Positions 53,993 through 62,067 of a stretch of 64,000 nucleotides of DNA are shown here, in pieces. The stretch lies in contig NZ_AP028127.1 of assembly GCF_037076425.1 (NCBI RefSeq), forward strand, positions 1,146,001 to 1,210,000, written 5' to 3'. The DNA is from Turicibacter faecis (GTDB taxonomy: Bacteria; Bacillota_I; Bacilli_A; MOL361; Turicibacteraceae). The stretch's first letter is position 1. Each line of letters starts with the position of its first letter. The translations under genes were made by a program, and so were the position numbers. The notes beneath the pieces are model-generated. The model was not told the DNA's origin. It was given only the letters and a program-made list of their open reading frames with translations, and did not search any database.

Positions 53993-54068
53993 ACAAATGT
54001 TTACATGCGTAAACATTTGTTTTTGTATCAATATACAACAAGTATACTTATGTAAACAAAAAGTATAC
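53993..54068. promoter_or_regulatory. Operator cluster upstream of the RHH gene
   Basis: A perfect 12-bp dyad ACAAATGTTTAC-ATGC-GTAAACATTTGT (53993-54020) is followed by AGTATAC (54031), TATGTAAACA (54050-54059) and AGTATAC again (54061). Three GTAAACA and two AGTATAC motifs in 75 bp look like cooperative binding sites for the adjacent RHH protein. Confidence 0.65.
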
Positions 54069-55054
54069 ACTCAATCCAATAAGTTTTGTATTCAATATAA
54101 CTTTAATTATATTGAATATAATGGTATTAGGATTAATTTTCCAAAAAAAACAAGGTGGAACGGGGAATGAAATAAGCGAGAAAAAAGTGAAGAGATGAGT
54201 TAAATATTGGAATAAGAGAAATAGAGGTTTTTTTATCCCTATACAGAAAAAAACTTCGCCGATTTGAGATTTTCGTGTAAAAAAGGGAATTGGGATAAGT
54301 GCGACGTTGGAAACCAAGGATAAACGGTTCGAATAGCGTTGAGCCGTTATACACAGGTAAGAACTTGATATCCGTTGCACAGATTCACTTACACTTCTTT
54401 GAGAGTGGAGCTTCTCTAAGTTCAATTTAAACTATACCTCATGAATGACTCTCCCACCGCCTTACCTTGTTTTTAGACGGTTTGCGCGGGTTGTTCCATC
54501 ACTAAACCGTACCGTTGACTTATAGAGAAATTTACTCCCCATCAAATGGCCATGACTGAAAGTCGAACGAGAGTGAGATTTTGTGTTAACAGGTAGCTTG
54601 TTAAATCTAAATTAATGACAATCTCTGAGAGGACACAAACGTGCGATAAACACTAAAAAATTTTATAAGATGTCCTACCCCTAAACTAACGATTTGTTCA
54701 TCATTCAAAAAAATGGGCCCTATCCTTTCGTAAGCCGGGTTGTTTTAGCTGCCCCAAGATTGGCCCTTATAACATATCCCGGTCTATAATATGAAATCAA
54801 GGCGTGCATCGATTCCATACGTTTCCCATATCACGATGTATCGGAAACGGCATCTAAAAAAATGAGCCCTCCCAGAAAGGGGAAGGCCTCGTAGTCTTTC
54901 GCTATTTTTTAGTCTCCATTTCTAGTGATTCGTCCGAATAATTAACCTTCGGATAACCGTCTAAAACCCGTGTCTTGTCTTTTAAGGCCAGATGTCCTCC
55001 TTTTATTGAGCGGCCGGACATATTTTAGATCCTCCCCCTCAATTAAGAGGCGTA
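54069..55054. other. 1-kb intergenic region with dyad and possible small RNAs
   Basis: No credible protein gene. It has an ATTCAATATAA/TTATATTGAAT dyad at 54092-54119. On the minus strand two hairpins end in T-runs: 54704-54778 (GGGCC...GGCCC then TTTTTTT) and 54860-54895 (GAGGCC...GGGCTC then TTTTTTT). A possible -10 TATGTT or TTATAA precedes the first. They could be independent small transcripts. Confidence 0.4.
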
Positions 55055-55588
55055 TCAGTCGAGTTCAATAACTGACACATCTAATCCATGATCTCCGTAG
55101 TCTCCCCACTTACGTATGGTTCCTGGTTCAAAAAACGCCGAATCATGACGGGAACCTTCGTCAATCAAAAGGAGCTGCGTCTCCCTCGTCAATCGATTTT
55201 CTTTTAATGATTGGAGTTCCTTTCTTTCATCTACAAGCATAGGCGATAACACATAGGGTAAGGCGTACTCACAAATGTCCTCACGATGACGTGATGGTTC
55301 AAAGAGGAGTCGGACCACGAGCTCAACTGATGCTTCTTTAGACAACACATGGCGATAATTAATCCCTTGGGCAACGATGACCAATTCATAGTCCTTAAGG
55401 CTCTGACGCTCACGCCCAAGTGGATAGTTATGATAAACCTCAAGGGGGTAACCCTCTTTCTTAATGAGTTCTCTCATTGTTTTTTGCAACACCCATGTCA
55501 CATCGCGATGAGTTATAAATTGATAATCTAAATAATTTTCCTTAATTTCTTCAATGGCTCTCCCTAGCAGTTCCTTAGCAGGCGTCAT
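55055..55588 (-). CDS. Hypothetical protein, possible PD-(D/E)XK-like fold (177 aa)
   Basis: Features: TPAKELLGRAIEEIKENYLD, then FITHRDVTWVLQKTMRELIK and LKDYELVIVAQG with VELVVRLLFEPSRHREDI, ending IDEGSRHDSAFFEPG. The order of a conserved Asp, an E-containing strand and a basic segment resembles a bacterial PD-(D/E)XK-like family, but the expected E-x-K is here E-x-x-R/L, so catalysis is doubtful. The assignment is from memory of the family pattern only. Stand-alone gene. Confidence 0.5.
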   Translation of the reverse strand: MTPAKELLGRAIEEIKENYLDYQFITHRDVTWVLQKTMRELIKKEGYPLEVYHNYPLGRERQSLKDYELVIVAQGINYRHVLSKEASVELVVRLLFEPSRHREDICEYALPYVLSPMLVDERKELQSLKENRLTRETQLLLIDEGSRHDSAFFEPGTIRKWGDYGDHGLDVSVIELD

Positions 55589-55709
55589 CTTACTTCCCCC
55601 CGAAAAAACAAATTAGCTTTCTCTTTAACTTATTCAGCCCCCTGGAAAAAAATAATATACTTAAGAAAATAAAACAAAAGGGAGGTCTATATTTTTGAAT
55701 ACCAGATCA

Positions 55710-57722
55710 TCAGCGGAAAAAACGTGAACGAAGTTTCACATCGGCGGGCCACCAAACTGCCGTATAGCTACCATTCGCTCGGTTCCATAGTTCTTCCACT
55801 GGATAATCTGAGCTTAACCCGTTAGGATCCCATCGCAACAAATAATATGTTGGATAGAAGGGGCGATGCTCGTCCTGTGCATTGCTAATGCCATCCGCCA
55901 ATGCCTCCCGACTTTCATAAACATAATGATTAAGACGTGCTGTTTCATCCTTCGATTGATTTGGAAAACTCCCCTTAATCGTCGTTAGTTCCATCATCGA
56001 TAATGGACGAACCGTTGAAAAATCGTAATTTTGAATCCCTTGAGAAGGGGCGATTATGATAAATGGAACATCCGATGTGAAGTTTGAAAACATAGTATCT
56101 GGAATCGTATTTGCCTTATATTGACCAAAATCAATAATTTTTACCGCTGTACACCCACTAAACATCTCATCCACACTTGGGTCCACAGCCGTTTTGAATC
56201 CACTTAAGTCCAGGATTGTTACGCCACTACACCCACTAAACATTTGACTCATATTTGTGATATTCTCGGGTTGAAAATGACTCAAGTCCAAATCGGTTAA
56301 CCCGGAACATTGGGCAAACATAGAACTCATATCCGTCACTTTTCCTGTATCAAAATGGCTCACATCTAAAGCAGTCAGACGACTACACCCCTGAAACGTA
56401 GAGCTCATATCCGTCACTTTCCCTGTATCAAAATGGCTAACGTCTAAAGCAGTCAGACGACTACACCTCTGAAACATTTGACCTATATTCGTCGCATTCC
56501 CTGTATCAAAATGGCTCACATCTAAATCCGTTAAACTCGAACAGTCGGAAAACATCCCATTCATACCTTTGACATTTCTTGTATCGAATTGACTCACATT
56601 TAAACTCGTTAGGCTATTACAGTAATCGAACATCCCCGTCATATCCGTGACCTGACCTGTGTCAAATTGGCTCACATCTAAACTCGTTAAGCCAGAGCAG
56701 TCTAAAAACATCCCCGTCATATCCGTGACCCGACTTGTGTCAAATCGACTCAAATCTAAACTCGTTAAGTTACCGCAATAGGCAAACATGGAATTCATAT
56801 CGGTCACATTCTTGGTCTGAAAATTCGTCAGGTCCAAACTTGTTAAACCCGCACACTCATAAAACATGGAATTCATATCGGTCACATTCCCGGTTTGAAA
56901 ATTCGTCAGGTCCAAACTTGTTAAACCCGAACACCCATAAAACATGGAATTCATATCGGTCACATTCCCGGTTTGAAAATTCGTCAGGTCCAAACTTGTT
57001 AAACCCGCACACTCATAAAACATGGAATTCATATCGGTCACATTCCCGGTTTGAAAATTCGTCAGGTCCAAACTTGTTAAACCCGAACACCCATAAAACA
57101 TGGAATTCATATCGGTCACATTCCCGGTTTGAAAATTCGTCAGGTCCAAACTTGTTAAACCCGCACACTCATAAAACATGGAATTCATGTTCGTGACCTG
57201 ACTCGTATCAAATTGACTTACATCTAGGTTCCTTATGCTACTGCTATTAAACATGTTAGACATATCCGTTACTTTCCCCGTATTAAATCCACTCACATCT
57301 AAACTTGTTAATCCCCTGCAGTTATAAAACATCGCACTCATATCAGTAACTTGACTTGTATCTAAACCACTTAAGCTTAAATCCGTCATTTCTTGACAGT
57401 CGAAAAACATTTGAGACATATTCGTGACCTGACTCGTATCTAGTCCAGTTAAATTCAGGTTAAGGACCGTCTGGTTATTTTTAAAAGATTCTAATAGGTC
57501 AGTGGTTTCTAATTGTACTTTTTTCCCACTCACTTCCTCCAGTTGTAGGTGTGTCATAGAGCTTGGAAAAATTTTAAGATCTTTGACGCTAACTTGGCGC
57601 CCACTATATTCACCTGGAATATAGATTTCCGTTTCCGTGCTACTTCCCTTCCACCCATTTAAGATATATTTATCCGGGATTGTGTCATCATAATCCCAAT
57701 TATCCAAATTAAATGTTGCCAT
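55710..57722 (-). CDS. BspA-like (DUF285) repeat protein, intact
   Basis: 670 residues from ATG 57722 (AAAGGAGAG upstream, MATFNLDNWDYDD start shared with its paralogues). An N-terminal domain of about 85 residues, then about 18 repeats of 26 residues (consensus LTSLDLSxFDTxxVTDMxxMFxxC) of the BspA/DUF285 leucine-rich type, then a conserved C-terminal module ending TAVWWPADVKLRSRFFR. BspA proteins in other bacteria bind host proteins, but this one has no visible signal peptide or LPxTG anchor, so its location is uncertain. Repeats are nearly identical in DNA in the middle of the gene. Confidence 0.9.
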   Translation of the reverse strand: MATFNLDNWDYDDTIPDKYILNGWKGSSTETEIYIPGEYSGRQVSVKDLKIFPSSMTHLQLEEVSGKKVQLETTDLLESFKNNQTVLNLNLTGLDTSQVTNMSQMFFDCQEMTDLSLSGLDTSQVTDMSAMFYNCRGLTSLDVSGFNTGKVTDMSNMFNSSSIRNLDVSQFDTSQVTNMNSMFYECAGLTSLDLTNFQTGNVTDMNSMFYGCSGLTSLDLTNFQTGNVTDMNSMFYECAGLTSLDLTNFQTGNVTDMNSMFYGCSGLTSLDLTNFQTGNVTDMNSMFYECAGLTSLDLTNFQTKNVTDMNSMFAYCGNLTSLDLSRFDTSRVTDMTGMFLDCSGLTSLDVSQFDTGQVTDMTGMFDYCNSLTSLNVSQFDTRNVKGMNGMFSDCSSLTDLDVSHFDTGNATNIGQMFQRCSRLTALDVSHFDTGKVTDMSSTFQGCSRLTALDVSHFDTGKVTDMSSMFAQCSGLTDLDLSHFQPENITNMSQMFSGCSGVTILDLSGFKTAVDPSVDEMFSGCTAVKIIDFGQYKANTIPDTMFSNFTSDVPFIIIAPSQGIQNYDFSTVRPLSMMELTTIKGSFPNQSKDETARLNHYVYESREALADGISNAQDEHRPFYPTYYLLRWDPNGLSSDYPVEELWNRANGSYTAVWWPADVKLRSRFFR
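56785..57190 (-). repeat. 78-bp near-identical tandem repeats inside the BspA-like gene
   Basis: The 20-mer-like phrase AACATGGAATTCATATCGGT recurs at 56785, 56863, 56941, 57019 and 57097, exactly 78 bp apart. Units alternate between encoding ECAGLT and GCSGLT, giving a 156-bp higher-order repeat. Near-identity indicates recent duplication and potential for copy-number change. Confidence 0.9.
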
Positions 57723-57740
57723 CATATCTCTCCTTTTTCT

Positions 57741-57763
57741 TGAATCTTCTATCGTATTTATAT
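57741..57763 (-). promoter_or_regulatory. Conserved leader/promoter element of the BspA family (copy 1)
   Basis: On the minus strand TATAAAT-N2-GATAGAAGA-YTCAA stands 20-45 bases before the start codon. The same element occurs at about 59201-59223 and 62045-62067 before the other two family genes. TATAAAT could be the -10; no clear -35. Confidence 0.5.
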
Positions 57764-57798
57764 GGTCAACCTCCCCTTCTCGTGCAAGCCTTGGCCTA

Positions 57799-57838
57799 AA
57801 TAAAAAGGATTTCTTCATGTTAAAAGAAATCCTCCTTG
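57799..57838 (-). terminator. Terminator of the second BspA-like gene's upstream neighbour unit
   Basis: Minus strand GGAGGATTTCTT ... AAGAAATCCTTTTT, lying between 57868 and the intact gene. A near-copy lies at 59262-59297, so the terminator is part of the duplicated unit. Confidence 0.75.
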
Positions 57839-57867
57839 GCATTAAATACAAACGACCCTTAACTTGG

Positions 57868-59182
57868 TCAGCGGAAAAAACGTGAACGAAGTTTCACATC
57901 GGCGGGCCACCAAACTGCCGTATAGCTACCATTCGCTCGGTTCCACAATTCCTCCAAAGAATTAGACGCTGATAAGGGTTTAGCGTCCCACCGTAGGAAG
58001 AAATATGTTGCATAGTTTGGTCTTTCAGACAAATTTATATCCGGGATTGCTCTTGCCAATGCTTCCCGACTCTCATAGACATATTGACCTGGATATTCCG
58101 TTTTTTCTTTTAATCCTCCGAGAAAACTTCCCTGACCTGCCTTATATTTTAAACCTGATCGTGGGCGAATGTTTGAAAAATCATAGTTTTGAATACCGAT
58201 AGACGGGGAGATTATAATAAGCGGAATATTAGATTGAAATCCAAATAAATTATCCGCAGTTGTCCACTGACATTGCCCTAAATCAATAATTTTTAATTGA
58301 GTACATCCTTTAAACGTATCCCATTTAAACTGAACGTTTTCCAGATTAAATCTACCTAAATCTAAACTCGTTAACTCACTACATCCCTCAAACATGCAAC
58401 TCATATTCGTGACATTTATCGTATCAAACCCACTTACATCTAAACCCGTTAACCCACTACATTCATTAAACATGGATCTCATATCCGTGACATTTGTCGT
58501 ATCAAACCCACTTACATCTAAATTCGTTAACCTACTACAACTAGCAAACATGGAATTCATATTCGTGACACTTTTCGTATCAAACCCACTCACATCTAAA
58601 CCTGTGAACCCGCTACAACCCGAAAACATCCCACTCATATTCAGGACATTTCCCATTTGAAATCCTCTCAAACTTAGGTCCGTTACCCCCCCTCCCCCCG
58701 CAATCACTAAACATGTAACTCATATCCGTAACATTTGTCATATCAAACCTACTCACATCCACACTTGTTAACCCACTACATTCATTAAACATACAACTCA
58801 TATTCGTGACATTTCCCGTATCAAATCCACTCACATCCACACTTGTTAACCCACTACAGCCATCAAACATCCTATACATATTCGTGACGTTTCCCGTATC
58901 CAATCCGCTTAGATCAATATGAATAATCTTACTTCTATAACGAAAAGATTCCGATAAGTTGGTGGTTTCTAATTGTACTTTTTTCCCATTCACTTCCTCT
59001 AGTTCTAAGTGGGTCATCGAAGATGGGAAAATTTTAAGGTCTTTTAAACTAATTTGACGTCCGTTATACTCCCCTGGAATATAGATTTCCTTTTCCGTGG
59101 TACTTCCCGTCCATCCATTCAGTATATATTTATCTGGGCTTGTGTCATCATAATCCCAATCATCCAAAGTAAATGTTGCCAT
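57868..59182 (-). pseudogene. BspA-like gene switched out of frame at a poly-G tract (candidate phase-variable gene)
   Basis: Two overlapping minus-strand frames make one gene of about 437 residues. The N-terminal part (59182-58613, MATFTLDDWDYDD, three repeats) is followed in another frame by the C-terminal part (to 57868, six repeats and TAVWWPADVKLRSRFFR). The switch lies at 58686-58699, which on the coding strand reads G6-A-G7 inside a repeat (MFSDCGG...). Loss of one G restores a single reading frame through VTDLSLRGFQMGNV. No other stop or shift is present, so the gene is intact except for the tract. I read this as an OFF state of a slipped-strand switch. Confidence 0.85.
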
Positions 59183-59200
59183 AGTTTCTCTCCTTTACAT

Positions 59201-59243
59201 TGAGTCTTCTATCTCATTTATACGCTCACCCCATCTTGAGCGT
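59201..59243 (-). promoter_or_regulatory. Conserved leader element of the BspA family (copy 2) with dyad
   Basis: GATAGAAGACTCAA and TATAAAT precede the start at 59182; an ACGCTCA/TGAGCGT dyad (59222-59243) overlaps or lies just upstream of the presumed -10, suggesting a regulator site. Confidence 0.5.
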
Positions 59244-59261
59244 GCCACCCTTAGCCTAAAT

Positions 59262-59297
59262 AAAAAGGACTTCTTCATATTAAAAGAAATCCTCCTT
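59262..59297 (-). terminator. Terminator between BspA-like units
   Basis: Near-identical to 57799-57838: GGAGGATTTCTT ... AAGAAGTCCTTTTT on the minus strand, with one G-U-type mismatch in the arms. It ends the transcript of the C-terminal remnant upstream. Confidence 0.75.
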
Positions 59298-59325
59298 GAT
59301 GTTAGAAATGAATTATTCTTCACTT

Positions 59326-59672
59326 TTACCTGTGATGTTGGGTCCGCCCCCTTGAACTATACGGCCACCACACAGCATGGTAGCTTTGCCCTACCAACTC
59401 CTCTAGTGGAAGATCAGATAACGAAACATCTGACCTCCATTCTAGGAAACACCGCGTAGGACAAGCCGGATTTTGCGAGGAGCCTACAGTCTCTAATGCC
59501 TCACGACTCTCATAGACGTACTGATTAACTTGCATTGATTTTTCCTTTGATCCATCCGAAAAAACTCCATCGTTCGCCTTAAATGTTGCCCAAGATAAGG
59601 GACGAATGGATGAAAAATTGTAGCCTTTAATCCCTTGAGACGGAGATATTACAATAAGACTTGTGGTATTAA
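59326..59672 (-). pseudogene. C-terminal remnant of a BspA-like gene
   Basis: An open frame from about 59672 to 59326 encodes TTSLIVISPSQGIKGYNFSS, then NQYVYESREALETVG and HAVWWPYSSRGRTQHHR, matching the end of the intact family members (APSQGIQNYDFSTVRP, YVYESREAL, TAVWWP). It has no start and no repeats. It is separated from the N-terminal piece at 61450-62026 by the IS110 region, but the two pieces overlap in alignment around the TTSLIVISPS segment with different residues, so they may come from two paralogues. Confidence 0.85.
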
Positions 59673-59812
59673 GTCAAATAGTTAATTGATAAAAATAGTT
59701 AAAGATTTTAAAAATTTAGGCGCACTGAACTAGACCCTCAGCTAATCTCTAAAAAAATTAGCCTAGCGCCAGAACAGAAAGGATTCAAAAGCAACAGTTG
59801 TTAGCCTTTGAG

Positions 59813-61042
59813 TTATACGCTCCTTTCTGGCGTGTAGAGTTGGCGGTTACGTAGTAGCGTATCCACCAAACGCACAAATTTTCTAGCGGTAAGGACGAGG
59901 GCTCGTTTGTGTTTAAATTTCGGAACTTCATCATATTTCTTTTGATAATAGAGACGGTAACTGTCTTCATGACGTCTTATAGAGTTGGCAGCTTCAACCA
60001 TATAATATCGAAGATATTGATTACCTGTTCGTGTCATGGGCGTTCGTTCCGATTCAAAGTTTCCAGATTGATTCTTCTTCCAATAAAGGCCGCAATACTT
60101 GGCTAATTGAGCTTCGTTTTCAAAGCGTTCAATTTGACCGATTTCAGCGACAATTCCAGCGGCATAGACAACACCGATTCCTGGAATACTTTTTAAGCAT
60201 TGGACCTCTGAAACAATCTCAAATAAAGCGACAATGCTTTTTTCTAAATCTTTAATTTGTTTTTTCAATGTTTGAATTAATCTCGCATAAGTAGCTAAAA
60301 CCATATCCACTGATTCTTGGACGACTTGGGCTAAACGATAAGAGTCGCGAATCGCTTTCTTAATCATTTTAGCTATCTTTTGCGGGTCACTAAAGCGACC
60401 GCGCCCCTTTTCTTGTAAGAGAAGGGCTAAATCTTCTAACTCCATTTGGGCAATTTCATCAAGTGAAAGCGAGTCAGAGAGAAGATCAAGCATGGTGGCA
60501 CCAAAAACAGAAGTATCAAGTTCCTTAGAGAGCGTATTACATTTATAGTAAAGGTTCTCAAGAAAGTGTTGTTTACATTCGGTTAATTGGTGAACGAGTT
60601 GGTATCTCGAACGAGTCAACCGTTGAAGAGCGATGTAACGCTCCTCTTTTAAAACCGTCTTATTAAAGCGTTCAATGCGTAAGAAATCCGCAATACGAAA
60701 GGCATCAATGCGGTCGGTTTTATCCTCTTCAAAAAGGCCTTTGTATCGATGGATAGACTTCGGATTTTGAACGACAACTTCCACGCATCCAAGGGACTTT
60801 AAGTCAGTGTCCTCAGATAAAAATGTGGCAGGATGAAAACTGTAAATAGAGGTGGACTCCATTCCAATCACAATCTTTTCATAGTTAAAAGAGTGGTGAA
60901 ACGTTAGAACAGATTCCTTGATAGATGAGGCACCGTTTAGATTATTAGGAAGTGTGACTTCCTTCAGAGTGGTGTCTGAACTATCTAGAAAACAAACATC
61001 AAGCTTTTCAGAACTCACATCAATACCGACAAACAATTTCAT
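59813..61042 (-). CDS. IS110-family transposase (DEDD type)
   Basis: 409 residues. The N-terminal RuvC-like DEDD domain has KLFVGIDVSSEKLDVCFLD (first Asp), IGMESTSIYSFHP (Glu), and EDKTDRIDAFRIADFLR (two Asp). The C-terminal Transposase_20 domain has SIPGIGVVYAAGIVAEIG and the serine-containing RTPMTRTGNQYLRYYMVEA. It is intact. IS110 recombinases act with a structured RNA (bridge RNA) made from the element's non-coding end. GGAGG precedes the ATG at 61042. Confidence 0.95.
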   Translation of the reverse strand: MKLFVGIDVSSEKLDVCFLDSSDTTLKEVTLPNNLNGASSIKESVLTFHHSFNYEKIVIGMESTSIYSFHPATFLSEDTDLKSLGCVEVVVQNPKSIHRYKGLFEEDKTDRIDAFRIADFLRIERFNKTVLKEERYIALQRLTRSRYQLVHQLTECKQHFLENLYYKCNTLSKELDTSVFGATMLDLLSDSLSLDEIAQMELEDLALLLQEKGRGRFSDPQKIAKMIKKAIRDSYRLAQVVQESVDMVLATYARLIQTLKKQIKDLEKSIVALFEIVSEVQCLKSIPGIGVVYAAGIVAEIGQIERFENEAQLAKYCGLYWKKNQSGNFESERTPMTRTGNQYLRYYMVEAANSIRRHEDSYRLYYQKKYDEVPKFKHKRALVLTARKFVRLVDTLLRNRQLYTPERSV

Positions 61043-61345
61043 GGAAAGGACCTCCTTTCTTTGAGATAAATTTGGAATAAACTTGGATGCGGACGGATAT
61101 CCCTAGGGCCCAAAACATGGCGACAACCTCGTGTATAAGTATTCTAAAGAATCGCCCCATGAGTGCTGCCCCCAGCCTACTAAGAAGAGGAACATGGGAC
61201 GAATCGATACAGCTTGTGCGTATGCCGAACAGTTTTGGTCTGGGTCACAGTCTTTAAAAGTAGTCAAACTACAGGGGGGAGAAAGTATATTCCTGATGGA
61301 TCCAATTCCATTACCTATATGGTGGGATGTCCGATAAAATCTCAG
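61043..61345 (-). ncRNA. Candidate bridge-RNA region of the IS110 element
   Basis: This upstream non-coding stretch is GC-richer than its surroundings and shows several possible stems, for example CCCATG with CATGGG around 61157-61205 on the transposase strand. In IS621-type IS110 elements the bridge RNA is transcribed from the 5' non-coding end on the transposase strand, as this would be. I cannot assign guide loops. Confidence 0.4.
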
Positions 61346-61400
61346 ACAAAAAGAGGGTAACCAATTAACTGAAATGACGGAAAGAAGAATTAAGCCATCA

Positions 61401-61420
61401 TTTAGTTTTCAAAGAACAAT
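61401..61420 (-). other. rRNA boxA-like sequence
   Basis: Minus strand TTGTTCTTTGAAAACTAAAT matches the boxA-like sequence found in 16S-23S spacers and leaders of Firmicutes rRNA operons. A GCCC/GGGC hairpin lies next to it (61424-61443). No rRNA gene is here, so it is an orphan copy or fragment brought in with the IS110 region. Confidence 0.45.
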
Positions 61421-61449
61421 TAACGCCCATAAAGAAGGGCATAAACTTA

Positions 61450-62026
61450 TTATACGAGGGGGGCAGTTGATGAAAAGTTAAATACGTTGTTTGGAACGCT
61501 TACCCAATGACACTGACTGAAATCAATAATTTTTAATTGGATACATCTTGAAAACATCGAACCCATTTTGGTCACATTTCCCGTTTGAAACCCACTTACA
61601 TCCAAATTTGATAAGCTGCTGCAATAATTAAAAATCTCAAACATACTTTGCACATTCTCTGTATTCCAGCCATTTACGTTTAGGCTCTTTAGATAAGAAC
61701 ACCAGGAAAACATTGCACTCATATTCGTTACTCGACTCGTATCTAAACCGCTTAAATCTAAATTAATAACCGTTCGATTTTCTTTAAAAGAGTCCAATAA
61801 ATCCACTGTCTCTAATTGTACTTTTTTACCATTCACTTCCTCTAGTTGTAGGTGGGTCATCGAAGATGGGAAAATTTTAAGGTCTTTTAAACTGATCTGT
61901 CGTCCGTTATACCCCCCCTGGAATATAGATTTCCTTTTCCGTGGTACTTCCCGTCCATCCATTCAGTATATATTTATCTGGGCTTGTGTCATCATAATCC
62001 CAATTATCCAAAGTAAATGTTGCCAT
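61450..62026 (-). pseudogene. N-terminal part of a BspA-like gene with poly-G frameshift, cut at the IS110 side
   Basis: From ATG 62026 (MATFTLDNWDYDD) the frame is broken at a G7 run (61912-61918) in the IYIPGG segment and stops at once; with six G residues it would read on as IYIPGGYNGRQISLKDLKIF through to PLV at 61450. In the paralogue at 59182 the same place reads GGGGAG. The gene then ends at a TAA about 20 bp from the boxA-like DNA, so it lacks its C-terminal module. Contingency-tract slippage plus truncation by the inserted region. Confidence 0.8.
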
Positions 62027-62044
62027 AGTTTCTCTCCCTTTCAT

Positions 62045-62067
62045 TGAGTCTTCTATCTTATTTATAC
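62045..62067 (-). promoter_or_regulatory. Conserved leader element of the BspA family (copy 3)
   Basis: GATAGAAGACTCAA after TATAAAT, in the same position before the start codon as in the other two copies. Confidence 0.5.

Larger units (their letters stand above)
59673..61449 (-). mobile_element. IS110-family element and adjoining DNA inserted in the BspA locus (ends not defined)
   Basis: Contains one IS110 transposase (59813-61042). IS110 elements often lack long inverted repeats and target duplications, and I could not define ends. About 130 bp lies downstream of the gene (with a GGCTAAT...ATTAGC stem near 59740-59765) and about 400 bp upstream, rich in possible stems. Confidence 0.6.

Noticed and set aside
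54048-54425. 125-codon minus frame
   Set aside because: It starts in AT-rich operator-type DNA, lacks a ribosome site, and its composition (runs of Phe, Ile, Pro) is typical of chance frames in AT-rich DNA.
56785-57190. CRISPR-like array
   Set aside because: The repeats are contiguous coding units of 78 bp without unique spacers. No other CRISPR-like pattern was seen in the window.
56735-57196. 153-codon + frame with a repetitive Trp/Asn/Ser sequence
   Set aside because: It is the antisense shadow of the 78-bp repeats in the BspA-like gene.
59326-62026. One BspA-like gene simply split by IS110
   Set aside because: The two fragments align over the same stretch near the break with different residues (STAPLV against TTSLIV), so they may not be halves of one gene; extra non-IS DNA is also present at the break.
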